A DNA stretch of 64,000 nucleotides from positions 186,001 through 250,000 of the forward strand of contig CAVRDF010000001.1 of the NCBI GenBank assembly GCA_963719805.1, in the 5' to 3' direction. Positions 7,332 through 16,835 of this stretch are shown here, piece by piece. Position 1 is the stretch's first letter; every line of letters begins with the position of its first letter. A program made the position numbers and the translations under genes. The notes beneath the pieces are model-generated. The model had not been told where the DNA came from. It saw only the letters and a list, made by a program, of their open reading frames with translations, and searched no databases. Source of the stretch: JAMXLO01 sp963719805. Its GTDB lineage: Bacteria; Pseudomonadota; Alphaproteobacteria; Acetobacterales; Acetobacteraceae.

Positions 7332-9617
7332 CTAGGCGCTTTTGGCGTCGATCGCTTCCAGCAGACGCGGCGGCGACATCGGCAGGCAGTCCATCCGCAC
7401 CCCGATGGCATTGTCGATCGCGTTGGCGATCGCTGCCATCGGCGGGCAGATGTTCACCTCGCCCACGCCTTTCGCGCCATAGGGATGCGCCGGGTTCGGC
7501 ACCTCCACCAGCACCGCGTCGATCATCGGCAGATCCGACGCGACCGGGCAGCGATAGTCGAGGAAGCCCGGATTATCGAGCTGGCCCTTGGCGTTGTAGA
7601 TGTACTCCTCGTTCAACGCCCAGCCGATGCCCTGCACCACGCCGCCCTGGATCTGACCCTCGACGTAGCTCGGGTGGATCGCGCGGCCGACATCCTGCGC
7701 CGCGACGAACCGCAGTATCGTCACCTTGCCGGTTTCCGGATCGATTTCCACATCGCAGAACTGGGTGGAGAAACCGGGTGCCTGGCCGCCGGCGTTGACG
7801 CTCGCCGCGGCGGTGATCGGGCCGCCGGTCGCCGACGACTTCGCAGCCAACGCCTTGAGCGACAGCGGCTCGAACTCGCCCACATTGCTGCCGGCCGGCT
7901 TGGCAAACCCGTCCTCCCACACCACGGCATCTGGATCCACGTCCCAGATGATCGCGGCGCGCTTGCACAGGTCCTTGATCACGGTCTTGGTGGCGTTCAC
8001 CACGGCGGTGCCGGTGGCAAATGTCACGCGCGATCCGCCGGTGACGTGCGTGTAGCCCACCGAACCGGTGTCGGCGACGATGGCGCGCACGACGTTGTAA
8101 TCGACGCCCAGCGTCTCGGCGGCCATGATCGCCATCGAGGCACGCGAGCCGCCGATGTCGGGGCTGCCGGTTGCCACCAGCACGGTGCCGTCGGAGTTCA
8201 CCTGGATCGTGGCGCTCGAATCGCCACCGCCATTGAACCAGTAGCCCGACGCCACGCCGCGTCCCTGGTTCTTGCCCAGCTTCACCTTGTACGCCGGATG
8301 GTTCTGCAACGCCTCAATGGTCTGCACGTAGCCGTCATGCGCGTGCTTCGGTCCGGATATCGTCGGCGTGCCGATACGGCAGGCGTTCTTGTGGCGCAGC
8401 TCCAGCGGATCCATGCCGATCTTCTGCGCGCACATGTCCAGCACGCTTTCCACCGCGAAGGCGGAAATCGGCGAGCCGGGCGCGCGGTACGCCGCCGCCT
8501 TCGGGCGGTTGCTCACCACATCGTAGCCGACAGAACGCTGGTTCGCGATGTCGTATGGCGCGAACGCGCACAGGCAGCCGTTCATCACCGGCGAGCCGGG
8601 GAAGGCGCCGGACTGGAACTTGAAGATGCCGTCGGCGGCAACGATCTTGCCGTCCTTGGTGACGCCGATCTTCACCCACATCGACGAACCCGAGGTGGGC
8701 CCGGTGGAACGGAACACATCCTCGCGGCTCATCATCAGCCGCACCGGGCTCGACGACTTCAACGACAGCAATGTCGCTATCGGCTCCAGGTAGGTGACGG
8801 TCTTGCCGCCGAAGCCGCCGCCGATTTCCGCCGGATAGACACGGATGTCGCCAACCGGCTTCTTCAGTATCGCCGCGGTCAACGCGCGCATCTGGAAATG
8901 TCCCTGACTGGAACTCCAGATTTCGGTCTGACCATCGGCATCGCAGCGGGCGACGCAGGCGTGCGGTTCGATATACGCCTGGTGCACGGCGGCGGTCTTG
9001 AACTCCTTCTCGATCACCACGTCGGCCTGCTTGAAGCCGGCATCGACGTCACCGATGGCGAACTCCAGCCGCTTCGAGATGTTCGACGGCTTCTTCGGCG
9101 CCGGCTCGATGCCGCGCGTGATCATGTCCTCGAACAGCAGCGGGGCGTCTTCGGCCATCGCATCGTCCACGTCGATGACGTGCGGCAGCACTTCGTAATC
9201 GACCTTGATCAGCGAAGCGGCTTCCTCGGCGATCGATGCGCTGATGGCGGCGACGGCAGCAATGGCGTGCCCCTCGTACAGGGCCTTCTCGCGCGCCATG
9301 ATGTTGCGCGTGATGTGCCAGAAGTTCTGCGCGACACGCTCGGGGCCGATGTAGTCGAACTTCTGGTCCGGCAGGTCCTTCGCGGTGATCACTGCCTTCA
9401 CGCCGGTCAGCTTCTCGGCTGCCGAGGTGTCGATCGAGCGGATGCGCGCATGGGCGTGGGGCGAGCGCAGGATCTTGCCATACAGCATGCCGGGCAGACG
9501 GTAGTCGCCGCCGTACAATGCCTTGCCGGTGACCTTGGGGATGCCGTCCGGACGGATCGGGCGGGTGCCTACCCACTTGTACTGCTTAAGCGATTCGGTC
9601 ACGACTGTATCGTTCAC
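7332..9617 (-). CDS. Xanthine-dehydrogenase-family molybdopterin-binding subunit
   Basis: 761 residues from GTG 9617 (GAGG box seven bases upstream). The N-terminal aldehyde-oxidase/xanthine-dehydrogenase 'a/b hammerhead' region carries RPDGIPKVTGKALYGGDYRL. The pterin-binding region includes EIGGGFGGKTVTYLEPIATL. The C-terminal GAKGVGEVNI places the catalytic glutamate at residue 720. The enzyme would hydroxylate a carbon or oxidise an aldehyde using Mo-molybdopterin. The usual FAD (CoxM-like) and 2Fe-2S (CoxS-like) subunits are not next to it; instead it is flanked by an MFS gene upstream and a MoaD-like gene downstream. The substrate is unknown. No Tat signal is seen. Confidence 0.9.
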   Translation of the reverse strand: MNDTVVTESLKQYKWVGTRPIRPDGIPKVTGKALYGGDYRLPGMLYGKILRSPHAHARIRSIDTSAAEKLTGVKAVITAKDLPDQKFDYIGPERVAQNFWHITRNIMAREKALYEGHAIAAVAAISASIAEEAASLIKVDYEVLPHVIDVDDAMAEDAPLLFEDMITRGIEPAPKKPSNISKRLEFAIGDVDAGFKQADVVIEKEFKTAAVHQAYIEPHACVARCDADGQTEIWSSSQGHFQMRALTAAILKKPVGDIRVYPAEIGGGFGGKTVTYLEPIATLLSLKSSSPVRLMMSREDVFRSTGPTSGSSMWVKIGVTKDGKIVAADGIFKFQSGAFPGSPVMNGCLCAFAPYDIANQRSVGYDVVSNRPKAAAYRAPGSPISAFAVESVLDMCAQKIGMDPLELRHKNACRIGTPTISGPKHAHDGYVQTIEALQNHPAYKVKLGKNQGRGVASGYWFNGGGDSSATIQVNSDGTVLVATGSPDIGGSRASMAIMAAETLGVDYNVVRAIVADTGSVGYTHVTGGSRVTFATGTAVVNATKTVIKDLCKRAAIIWDVDPDAVVWEDGFAKPAGSNVGEFEPLSLKALAAKSSATGGPITAAASVNAGGQAPGFSTQFCDVEIDPETGKVTILRFVAAQDVGRAIHPSYVEGQIQGGVVQGIGWALNEEYIYNAKGQLDNPGFLDYRCPVASDLPMIDAVLVEVPNPAHPYGAKGVGEVNICPPMAAIANAIDNAIGVRMDCLPMSPPRLLEAIDAKSA

Positions 9618-9660
9618 GGCTTAACCTCGCCTGTTGCTGTCTGGACTGCCTCGGAGGGCG

Positions 9661-11106
9661 TTAACCGTCGCGCAGCGGGCGGGGGATGGCAAGGGCTGGG
9701 GGTTTGTGTCGCCGCGGTATTGATAGCAGCATCGCGATGCCCAGCGCGGTGGTGGTCGCTGCCTGGGCGATGCCGAACGCGTGGGCGTAGGCGTCACGCC
9801 CGACACCCTGTCCCAGCACCGCGAAGAACAGGCTGCCGATGGCCGCCACGCTGAGCGAGGCACCAATCTGCAGCGCCGAGGTCAGCACGCCGGCAGCGAC
9901 GCCAGCCTGGTGCGGCGCGACGTCGCCCAGCGTCGAGTTGAACAGCCGGGGATAGGCGATGCCCTGCCCGAAGCCGGCGATCAGCACCGCGATCGTGACC
10001 GGAAGGCCGTCATGCCCGAGCACGAGCACCGTTGCCACCGCGGCGTAGCCGGCGACCTGGATCGCCATGCCAATGGTCAGCAGCCACGGCCGCAGCCGAG
10101 CCAGTGGCGCGGTCACCAGCGGGCCGACGAACAGCCCGATGCCGTAGGGCAGGATCGCCAGCCCGGTGTGCAGCGGATCGGTGCCGTAGCCTTCCTGCTC
10201 ATAGATGGCGAACAGCACGTAAAACGACGTGGTGAAGAAGAATAGCGTGCCTACGATCACGCCACGCCTGAAACTGGGGATCGACAGCAGCTTCAGATCG
10301 ACCAGCGGGCTGGCCGCGCGCTTGCTCAGCCAGCGCTCGAGCAGCACGAACGCTCCCGCCAGGAAGGGGACTGCCGCCAGCATCGCGAACGTCCAGGCGG
10401 GCCAGCCTTGCTGACGGCCCTCGGACAGCGGCAGCACGAGGCAGGCCAGCGTCAATGACACCAGTACCGCGCCGCCGATATCCAGCCGCTGCCGCCGGCT
10501 GCCGCTGGTCTCCGGCACCACGAGCCAAACCGCCAGCATCACCGGAATGCCGATCGGCAACTTGGCGAGGAAAATCGTCCGCCAGCCGAGATCGAACGGG
10601 CTCCAGTCCACCAGCGCGCCGCCGGAAAACTGACCGATCGATGACGCCAGTCCCATCATCATGCCGTAGAAACTAAGTGCCTTGGCGAGTTCCGCTTCGC
10701 TGGGAAACAGCGCGCGCACCGAGCCCAGTACCTGCGGCACCATCATCGCCGCGGCGATGCCTTGCAGCACGCGGCCAGCAACGAGTTGCAGCGGCGTCGT
10801 CGCAAGACCGCAGAATGCATTGGTGGCCAGGAAGCCGGCCATGCCGATCAGGAACACCAGACGCCGGCCGTACAGATCGCCCAATCGGCCGCCGGTGATC
10901 AGGAAAACGGCGTAGCTGGCGGCGTAGCCTGACACCACAAGCTGCACCTCGGCCGGGCTGGCGTTCAGCGACGTGTGGATCGAAGGCAGGCTGACGTTGA
11001 CGATAAAGAAATCAACCGATGGCAATAGCCCGCCGGTGAGCAGTACGATGAAGGCAAACCAGCGTCCGGTGACGGACAGGCTGGCTGACGTCGAAGTGGC
11101 TGACAC
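9661..11106 (-). CDS. DHA2-family (EmrB/QacA-type) MFS exporter
   Basis: About 481 residues with roughly 14 hydrophobic segments. Motif A appears as GGRLGDLYGRRLVFLIG, and the first helix contains PSVDFFIVNVSLPSI, typical of DHA2 drug:H+ antiporters. I use GTG 11106, preceded by AGGAAA about 12 bases upstream. ATG 11181 would add 25 residues and is the alternative. The gene is read leftwards, 43 bases ahead of the molybdenum hydroxylase, so the two may share a transcript, and the exporter could handle its substrate or product (inference). Confidence 0.85.
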   Translation of the reverse strand: MSATSTSASLSVTGRWFAFIVLLTGGLLPSVDFFIVNVSLPSIHTSLNASPAEVQLVVSGYAASYAVFLITGGRLGDLYGRRLVFLIGMAGFLATNAFCGLATTPLQLVAGRVLQGIAAAMMVPQVLGSVRALFPSEAELAKALSFYGMMMGLASSIGQFSGGALVDWSPFDLGWRTIFLAKLPIGIPVMLAVWLVVPETSGSRRQRLDIGGAVLVSLTLACLVLPLSEGRQQGWPAWTFAMLAAVPFLAGAFVLLERWLSKRAASPLVDLKLLSIPSFRRGVIVGTLFFFTTSFYVLFAIYEQEGYGTDPLHTGLAILPYGIGLFVGPLVTAPLARLRPWLLTIGMAIQVAGYAAVATVLVLGHDGLPVTIAVLIAGFGQGIAYPRLFNSTLGDVAPHQAGVAAGVLTSALQIGASLSVAAIGSLFFAVLGQGVGRDAYAHAFGIAQAATTTALGIAMLLSIPRRHKPPALAIPRPLRDG

Positions 11107-11184
11107 GAGAGGGACGTTTCCTGGCGACGCGCTGCCTGCGTAGCGGCTGACCTGGATGGCTGCAACCCGACGATATGACATTGT

Positions 11185-12282
11185 ATGCTGCGTCCGCAGA
11201 TGACCAACGATCCGGCGGGATATTACGCGGAACTCGAGGTGGATCCGGCGGCGGCTCCGGGCGCAATTGCGTCTGCTTTCCGCCGCAAGGCGCGCGTGGT
11301 GCATCCCGACGTGCCGGAAACCGGCAATGCCGCAGCCTTCATGCGTGTGAAGGCAGCGTACGATGTGCTGAGCAACCCACGGCGTCGCGCTGCATATGAC
11401 CGCTCCGCGCTTCCGGAATCCTCTCCTGTGCACGCGGTACCGATACACGCGGCGCAAGAGCGTATCGGCCCGCGACTGGCCGACTTACCGCTTGGCTTGC
11501 TCGCTGGGCTGGGTGGCGTGTTCTGCCTCGCCGCGATCATGGCAGTGATCCAACTCAGCCATCCGCGCGCGCGTCCGCAGCCTCCGGCGGCGAGGCCATC
11601 CGCTGCTTCGGCGCCGCCTGCATCCATGGCTGCGCCCGCGGCACTGCCGAGCGGTGGTCTCACCACGCACTACGTGTTGCCCAGTGGCAGCGACGCGATG
11701 CTCTGGCGCCGCGATGCAAAGCGCGACGGCTACGTGCCGGCGGCCCGGCTTGCAGATTTCAGTGCGCTGCATGCTGTTGGATTTGTGCCGGCGCATGGTT
11801 TGGTTGAGATCGAGCTGGCCGATGGCAGCAGCGGCTACATCGATGCCGATCGGCTGGCACCTGGCGATCGTGCGATCGCACATCGCGCGTACTGCGCTTA
11901 CAACGCCGGCGTTCCACCGCATAATGGCGAAGTGTTCGCGAAGGACGGCGGCGGCCATGCACGGCTCACCATCAGCAATCAGAGCGGCGAACCTGCTGTG
12001 GTGAAGCTGCGCGATGCGGCTGGCCATTCCGCCGCCAGCGTCTTCGTCGCGGCCGGTGCTACCACGGCGCTGACGGACCTGCCGGACGGTGTCTATCGGC
12101 CTGACTTTGCCGTTGGCGAGTTGTGGAGCCGCGCCTGCGGCACGTTCACGGCCGGCATGCGTGCACAACGCTTTGCCGGCTTCGGCTCGCTGAGCGGGTT
12201 GTCGCCGCTTGTCATCCCGCCGGAACTTTCGGCCGCGGCAATGCCGGTGGATATTCCGGACCAGACATTCCAGCAGGAATAG
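11185..12282 (+). CDS. J-domain membrane protein
   Basis: 365 residues (360 from the second ATG at 11200). The N-terminal ~70 residues form a DnaJ J-domain with the HPD triad in ARVVHPDVP and an AYDVLSNPRRRAAYD helix. A single transmembrane segment follows (LGLLAGLGGVFCLAAIMAVI), then a Pro/Ala linker. The C-terminal ~200 residues are probably periplasmic and end with conserved-looking Cys/Gly blocks of no family I recognise. J-domains recruit and stimulate Hsp70, so this may tether DnaK to the membrane. It is divergent from the MFS exporter. Confidence 0.75.
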   Translation: MLRPQMTNDPAGYYAELEVDPAAAPGAIASAFRRKARVVHPDVPETGNAAAFMRVKAAYDVLSNPRRRAAYDRSALPESSPVHAVPIHAAQERIGPRLADLPLGLLAGLGGVFCLAAIMAVIQLSHPRARPQPPAARPSAASAPPASMAAPAALPSGGLTTHYVLPSGSDAMLWRRDAKRDGYVPAARLADFSALHAVGFVPAHGLVEIELADGSSGYIDADRLAPGDRAIAHRAYCAYNAGVPPHNGEVFAKDGGGHARLTISNQSGEPAVVKLRDAAGHSAASVFVAAGATTALTDLPDGVYRPDFAVGELWSRACGTFTAGMRAQRFAGFGSLSGLSPLVIPPELSAAAMPVDIPDQTFQQE

Positions 12283-12286
12283 CGAA

Positions 12287-13180
12287 GTGGCAATCACATT
12301 ACAGGAATCACTGCGCGGGCTGTTTTATGCGCCGTTCTATGTTGCATTGGCGCGTGATGCCTACGCAGCCGAGGGTGTGGAGGTACGCTTCGTCAGTTCG
12401 CCAAGCCCCGGCGACGCGGCTCGCAATGTGATGAATGACGAGGTCGACGTCTGCTGGGGTGGGCCGATGCGCATCATGCAGGCCTATCAGCAGATTCCAG
12501 GCTGCGACCTGGTCAGCTTCGCCGAAGTCGTCACGCGCGATCCGTTCCTGTTGGTCGGGCGCGAACCGCGGCCGCAATTCGATCTGCGCGATCTTGTCGG
12601 ACGGCGTGTCGCGACCGTCAGCGAAGTGCCGACGCCGTGGATGTGCCTGCAAGAGGATCTGCGGCGTGCCGGCATCGCGCCGTCGCGTCTGACCCGCATC
12701 GATGACCGCACGATGGCCGACCATGTCGCCGCGCTGCGCCGGGGCGAGGTGGACGTCGTGCAGGTCTTCGAACCGTTCGCCGCCGAGTTTGGCCATGTGT
12801 GGTACTCGCAGGCCAGCCGAGGCCCGACATCGTACACCACGTTCTATGCGCGCCGCGGCCTGCTGCGCACGCGGCGCGATGAACTGCATCGCATGGTGCG
12901 CGCGATCTACCGTACCCAGAAATGGCTGGCGGACGCCGACGGTGTGGCCATTGCCGACGCGATCGCCCGCTACTTCCCGGATGTGGCGCCGGCGACACTG
13001 GCTACTGCCTGCGCGCGCTACAAATCGCTGGGAATCTGGGGCACCGATCCACGTCTGCCGCGCGCCGGTTACGATCGGCTATTGGCAAGCCTGGTGTCTG
13101 GTGGCTTCGTCTCACCGGGGACGCCGTACGAGGTGGCCGTGGACAACAGCCTCGCTGAACAGGTGATGGCGGAAAAATAA
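12287..13180 (+). CDS. NMT1/THI5-like substrate-binding protein without signal peptide
   Basis: 297 residues from GTG 12287, with AGGA eight bases upstream, four bases after the previous stop. It opens directly into the mature fold (AITLQESLRGLFYAPFYVAL), followed by NDEVDVCWGGPMRIMQ and GRRVATVSEVPTPW, the pattern of the SsuA/THI5 family that binds pyrimidine precursors, sulfonates or taurine. No leader is present and no ABC permease or ATPase follows. It may therefore be cytoplasmic, or act with partners elsewhere. It is co-directional with an alpha/beta hydrolase 15 bases downstream. Confidence 0.72.
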   Translation: MAITLQESLRGLFYAPFYVALARDAYAAEGVEVRFVSSPSPGDAARNVMNDEVDVCWGGPMRIMQAYQQIPGCDLVSFAEVVTRDPFLLVGREPRPQFDLRDLVGRRVATVSEVPTPWMCLQEDLRRAGIAPSRLTRIDDRTMADHVAALRRGEVDVVQVFEPFAAEFGHVWYSQASRGPTSYTTFYARRGLLRTRRDELHRMVRAIYRTQKWLADADGVAIADAIARYFPDVAPATLATACARYKSLGIWGTDPRLPRAGYDRLLASLVSGGFVSPGTPYEVAVDNSLAEQVMAEK

Positions 13181-13195
13181 CCAAGGGGAACTGCA

Positions 13196-14077
13196 ATGCC
13201 GCACGCGACAACAGACGATGGGGTCCGGCTGTATTACGAGGAGTCCGGTTCCGGCCGGCCGGTCATCTTCGTGCATGAATACGCCGGCGACTATCGGAGC
13301 TGGGAGCCGCAGATGCGGCATTTCGGTCAGCGCTATCGCGCGATCACGTACAACGCGCGTGGTTATCCGCCATCCGATGTGCCGGAGGATGTGGCGAAGT
13401 ATTCCCAGGCGCGTGCGGCGGACGACATCCGCGCCGTGCTTGACCATCTGAAGATCGACAAGGCGCATATCGTCGGCCTTTCCATGGGCGGCTTCGCCAC
13501 GCTGCATTACGGCTTCCGCCACCCATCGCGCGCCCTGTCGTTGTGCGTCGCCGGTTGCGGCTATGGCGCCGAACGCGGCCAGACCGAGAAGTTCCGCGCC
13601 GAGGCGGAAACGATCGCCGCCTTCATCCATGAGCAGGGCATGGAGGTGTTCGCGGCGAAATACGCCTACGGTCCGACGCGGGTGCAGTTCGAGAACAAGG
13701 ACCCGCGCGGCTTCGCCGAATTCAAGCAGATGCTGTCGGAACACTCAGCCCTGGGTGCGCGCAACACCCAGCTTGGTGTGCAGCGCGAGCGGCCATCGCT
13801 CTATGATCTGCTGGACCAGATGAAGGCGATGACATTGCCCACGCTGTTGCTGACCGGCGACGAGGACTGGCCCTGCCTGGCGCCTGGCCTGCTGATGAAG
13901 CAGACGATACCCAGCGCCGCGCTGTCAGTGATGCCGAACTGCGGTCATGCGATAAACATCGAGGATCCCGACGAATTCAATCGCATCGTCAGCGCATTCA
14001 TCGTCCAGGTGGATGCCGGACGATGGCCCAACCGGGATCCGCGCGCGGTTTCAGGCTCGATCACCGGGATGCGCTAG
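13196..14077 (+). CDS. Alpha/beta hydrolase
   Basis: 293 residues. ATG 13196 follows AAGGGGAA. The fold signatures are an oxyanion-loop region VIFVHEYAGDYRSW, the nucleophile elbow GLSMGG, an acid at TGDEDWPC and the final histidine in NCGHAINIE. It is a soluble serine hydrolase of the 3-oxoadipate enol-lactonase/haloperoxidase type in general appearance. The substrate is not known. It probably forms an operon with the THI5-like gene. Confidence 0.85.
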   Translation: MPHATTDDGVRLYYEESGSGRPVIFVHEYAGDYRSWEPQMRHFGQRYRAITYNARGYPPSDVPEDVAKYSQARAADDIRAVLDHLKIDKAHIVGLSMGGFATLHYGFRHPSRALSLCVAGCGYGAERGQTEKFRAEAETIAAFIHEQGMEVFAAKYAYGPTRVQFENKDPRGFAEFKQMLSEHSALGARNTQLGVQRERPSLYDLLDQMKAMTLPTLLLTGDEDWPCLAPGLLMKQTIPSAALSVMPNCGHAINIEDPDEFNRIVSAFIVQVDAGRWPNRDPRAVSGSITGMR

Positions 14078-14205
14078 CCCTGAGAACCGGGGCTTTCCGG
14101 AAACGCGCCGGACGCAACAAGGCGTGAGTACACGCGCCTGCCATTTGGATTGGCTTAGCCATGCCGGTCACAATGGACGCTGTTCGACAACAGGAGAATG
14201 CTCTC

Positions 14206-14577
14206 GTGCCGTCAGACGAGGCGAATGTCGTGGCTATCGTTGATGACGATGGGGATGTGTGCGACGTGCTTGACGCCCTGCTGGAAACCGCGGGCCACAC
14301 CGTGAAAACCTACCGTTCCGGCCACGCGCTGCTGGACGATCCGGAGCTAGACGACATCGCCTGCCTTATCGTCGATCACAATATGCCAGGGATGACCGGC
14401 CTGACGCTGTTGCGCGAACTGGATGCCGCTGGCCGTACCATACCCTCGCTGCTGATAACCGGCCTGCCGGATGCGAGCATCGCCAGCAAGGCGCGTCAGC
14501 TTGGTGCGATCGACGTCCTGTCCAAGCCGATCGATTTCGCCAAGCTGCTGCAGCTGGTTGGCTACACGGTGCAGTAG
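14206..14577 (+). CDS. Single-domain response regulator (receiver only)
   Basis: 123 residues from GTG 14206, which has AGGAG nine bases upstream; the in-frame ATG at 14161 lacks a ribosome-binding site. It is one CheY/FixJ-like receiver: acidic cluster IVDDDGDV, phospho-acceptor Asp in LIVDHNMPGMTG, conserved Thr in LLITGLP and Lys in VLSKPIDF. There is no output domain, so it works as a phosphorelay or protein-protein switch. No kinase is adjacent; the nearest is at 39.4 kb. Confidence 0.85.
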   Translation: MPSDEANVVAIVDDDGDVCDVLDALLETAGHTVKTYRSGHALLDDPELDDIACLIVDHNMPGMTGLTLLRELDAAGRTIPSLLITGLPDASIASKARQLGAIDVLSKPIDFAKLLQLVGYTVQ

Positions 14578-14580
14578 AAC

Positions 14581-14832
14581 CTAGCGGCGCCGTGGTGGAG
14601 CCGGGCTTGGCGCGGCGGCCACGCGTGGCAGGTCTTCTTCCAGAATAGTGATGTGGAGAGAGAACGAAACCTCGCCATCCTCCACGTCGCGATGCAGCGT
14701 TCCAATGAACTCATCGTCGACGCGAACTTCCACGGAAGCGCTTCGCTGCCGGGGCTGTTCGATCGTGATGCGATCGCTGCCAAACGTTCTGCGCAAGTAG
14801 GCCTGGACCCGCGCAATGTCCGACGGCTGCAT
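14581..14832 (-). CDS. DUF3126 family protein
   Basis: 83 residues with a strong AGGAGG box five bases before the ATG. The sequence MQPSDIARVQAYLRRTFGSD and the later VDDEFIGTLHRDVEDGEVSF match DUF3126 as I remember it, a small conserved protein of unknown function. The Pro/Arg tail (APSPAPPRRR) is extra. It converges with the receiver gene, only three bases apart. Confidence 0.75.
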   Translation of the reverse strand: MQPSDIARVQAYLRRTFGSDRITIEQPRQRSASVEVRVDDEFIGTLHRDVEDGEVSFSLHITILEEDLPRVAAAPSPAPPRRR

Positions 14833-15074
14833 CCTCGCCTCCTGAGTGGTTTCTCGAGCAACCCCAGGATAGCGCCTTGGGGGATTTCGTCACCCGGAAC
14901 GGCTAGGGACCGCGCAGCCCGTACCAGCTCTGAGAATTCGCGCCGGGGCGCGGGGAAGCCGGCCAGCCACTGGTCCTCGCCGATCCACACCTCGAACGGT
15001 GGATCGTCCACTGGCGCCCTCTCGGGGCCCAGTTTCTGCAGAAGCCGTCTCCAGAGGGTCAGCCGAGTATGCAT
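14833..15074 (-). other. Possible small ORF upstream of DUF3126
   Basis: A minus-strand reading frame from ATG 15074 (MHTRLTLWRRLLQKLGPERA) gives about 75 protein-like residues, including PPFEVWIGEDQWLAGF. It then runs on in a frame that overlaps DUF3126 completely, where its composition becomes arginine-rich and non-credible. No clear ribosome-binding site was seen. It may be a short real protein whose 3' end is lost to a frameshift, or a chance frame. From here to the dap start at 15185 nothing else was recognised. Confidence 0.3.
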
Positions 15075-15184
15075 GGTGACGGTATAACGCGTGCCGGGCG
15101 GCTTGGCTCCAATTATGGCGTAAATGTGACTAGCGAGGCGAACGCACCCTTGCGGCGCGTGTCCACGGCAGCACAATGCCACGG

Positions 15185-16747
15185 ATGAGCACCAGTCTGA
15201 CCGCCCGACTCGACCGCATCGCTGAAACACTGCCAGCTGACTATCCCGGCCCAGGCGGCGCGATGGCGGTCCTGCGCAACGGCGAGGTGCTGCTTCGCCA
15301 CACCTGGGGTTGGGCCAACGCTGAACGGCGCATCCCGTTCACCCCTGCGACCCTGTTCCGCATGTGTTCCATCACCAAGCAGTTCACCTGCGCGGTCGTG
15401 CTGGATGCATTTCCCGATCCTTCGGAGCTTGACGCCGACGTCCGAGCACATTTGCCGAACCTCCAGCAGGCTCCGCCCAGAGCGCTGCATCTGTGCCACA
15501 ACCAGTCCGGCCTGCGCGACTACTGGGCTTTGGCGATGCTGCATGGTGCGGCGGCCGAGGCACCGTTCGGCGACATCGAAGCGGTGGGGGTGATCAGCGG
15601 CGCCCGCACGCTACATTTCCAGCCCGGCACGCAATATTCTTACGTGAACCAGAACTTCCGCATTCTGTCCGATGTCATGCAGGAGCGCACCGGCCGCAGT
15701 TTCGCAGAGCTGCTGCGGACCCGCGTGTTCGATCGCGCCGGCATGGCGACGGCAATTCTGGCAGCGGAAACCAGTGCCATGCCGGACGGCACTGTGGGCT
15801 ACGAGGCGCTGGCCTGCGGCGGCTACCGGCCGGCCGAGAATCACGTGTTCTGGACCGGAGACGCCGGCCTGGGCGCCAGCCTGGATGACATGATCGCATG
15901 GGAGCGGCACATCGACGCAACGCGCGACGATCCCAATGCGCTGTACAGCAGGCTGTCGGCGCCGGCGACCTTCGCGGATGGCGAACCGGCGGCCTACGGC
16001 TTCGGCCTGAACCGGCGCACCAAACTGGGACGCTTCGTTACCGCCCATGGCGGCGCGTTACGCGGCTGGCGCAGCCACCGGATGTATGTGCCGTCGGAAC
16101 GCGTGTCGGTCGTGGTCATGTTCAATCACCTGTCGGACGCGCACGAGGCGGCGGCGGATGTGCTTGCGGCTGTGCTTGGCGAGGACCAGCCTGCAGCTCC
16201 CATGGTAGAAGGAACCCCCGACTGGCTGGGCGCCTATATCGACCCCGAGACCGGACTATCAGTACGTATCGACGCCAAGGCGGATGGCAAAATCCGGCTG
16301 CGCTACGGTCACTCCGCCGAGCTGCTCGACTTGCAACCGGACGGCTCGGCGAGCGCCGACGGCATACGGCTGCATTTAAGCGATGGGACCTTGCTGATGG
16401 AGCGGTCGATGGAGCATCACAGCGGTCGTCTGGTGCCGTGTCCAGGTGAGCCCGCGCGCGATGTCGCCGGGCGGTATCACTGCGCCGAACTGGATGCGGA
16501 ACTGACGGTGGCCGATGCGGGTGGCGTGCTTTACGGCGCATTCTCTGGGTTCCTTGGCCAAAGCCGCATGGAGTTGCTCGGCGCTGTTGGCCCCGACGTG
16601 TGGGTGCTGCCCTGCATGCGCGCGCTCGACCACACCCCGCCGGGCGATTGGACTCTGGCGTTCCAGCGCGATGCATCCGGAGTTGTCTCGGGCGTCGAGG
16701 TCGGCTGTTGGCTCGCGCGGCGTCTGCCCTATGTCCGCGTCGGCTGA
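15185..16747 (+). CDS. dap: D-aminopeptidase (peptidase family S12)
   Basis: 520 residues from ATG 15185, the same length as the Ochrobactrum anthropi enzyme; ATG 15176 would add three residues. It releases N-terminal D-amino acids, preferably D-Ala, from peptides. The penicillin-binding-like domain has SITK (Ser62, Lys65), YSYVNQNFR (YxN motif) and HGGALRGW replacing the KTG of beta-lactamases. The C-terminal region, with GRYHCAELDAELTV and YGAFSGFLGQSRM, corresponds to the two beta-barrel domains that narrow the active site. No signal peptide is visible, so it is probably cytoplasmic. It stands alone between divergent and unrelated genes. Confidence 0.9.
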   Translation: MSTSLTARLDRIAETLPADYPGPGGAMAVLRNGEVLLRHTWGWANAERRIPFTPATLFRMCSITKQFTCAVVLDAFPDPSELDADVRAHLPNLQQAPPRALHLCHNQSGLRDYWALAMLHGAAAEAPFGDIEAVGVISGARTLHFQPGTQYSYVNQNFRILSDVMQERTGRSFAELLRTRVFDRAGMATAILAAETSAMPDGTVGYEALACGGYRPAENHVFWTGDAGLGASLDDMIAWERHIDATRDDPNALYSRLSAPATFADGEPAAYGFGLNRRTKLGRFVTAHGGALRGWRSHRMYVPSERVSVVVMFNHLSDAHEAAADVLAAVLGEDQPAAPMVEGTPDWLGAYIDPETGLSVRIDAKADGKIRLRYGHSAELLDLQPDGSASADGIRLHLSDGTLLMERSMEHHSGRLVPCPGEPARDVAGRYHCAELDAELTVADAGGVLYGAFSGFLGQSRMELLGAVGPDVWVLPCMRALDHTPPGDWTLAFQRDASGVVSGVEVGCWLARRLPYVRVG

Positions 16748-16835
16748 GCCAATCGGGGGGTGTTGCATCCAGACCAATCGCTCCGATCCGCAAAGCGTGG
16801 TTTACCGGTCCGCTGCCCGTTGCTATTCTGCCGCC

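Noticed and set aside
7485..9854. Plus-strand open frame of 789 codons opposite the molybdenum hydroxylase
   Set aside because: It is His/Arg/Ala-rich with no recognisable domain and mirrors the real minus-strand gene, whose motifs are clear. High GC makes long antisense frames common here.
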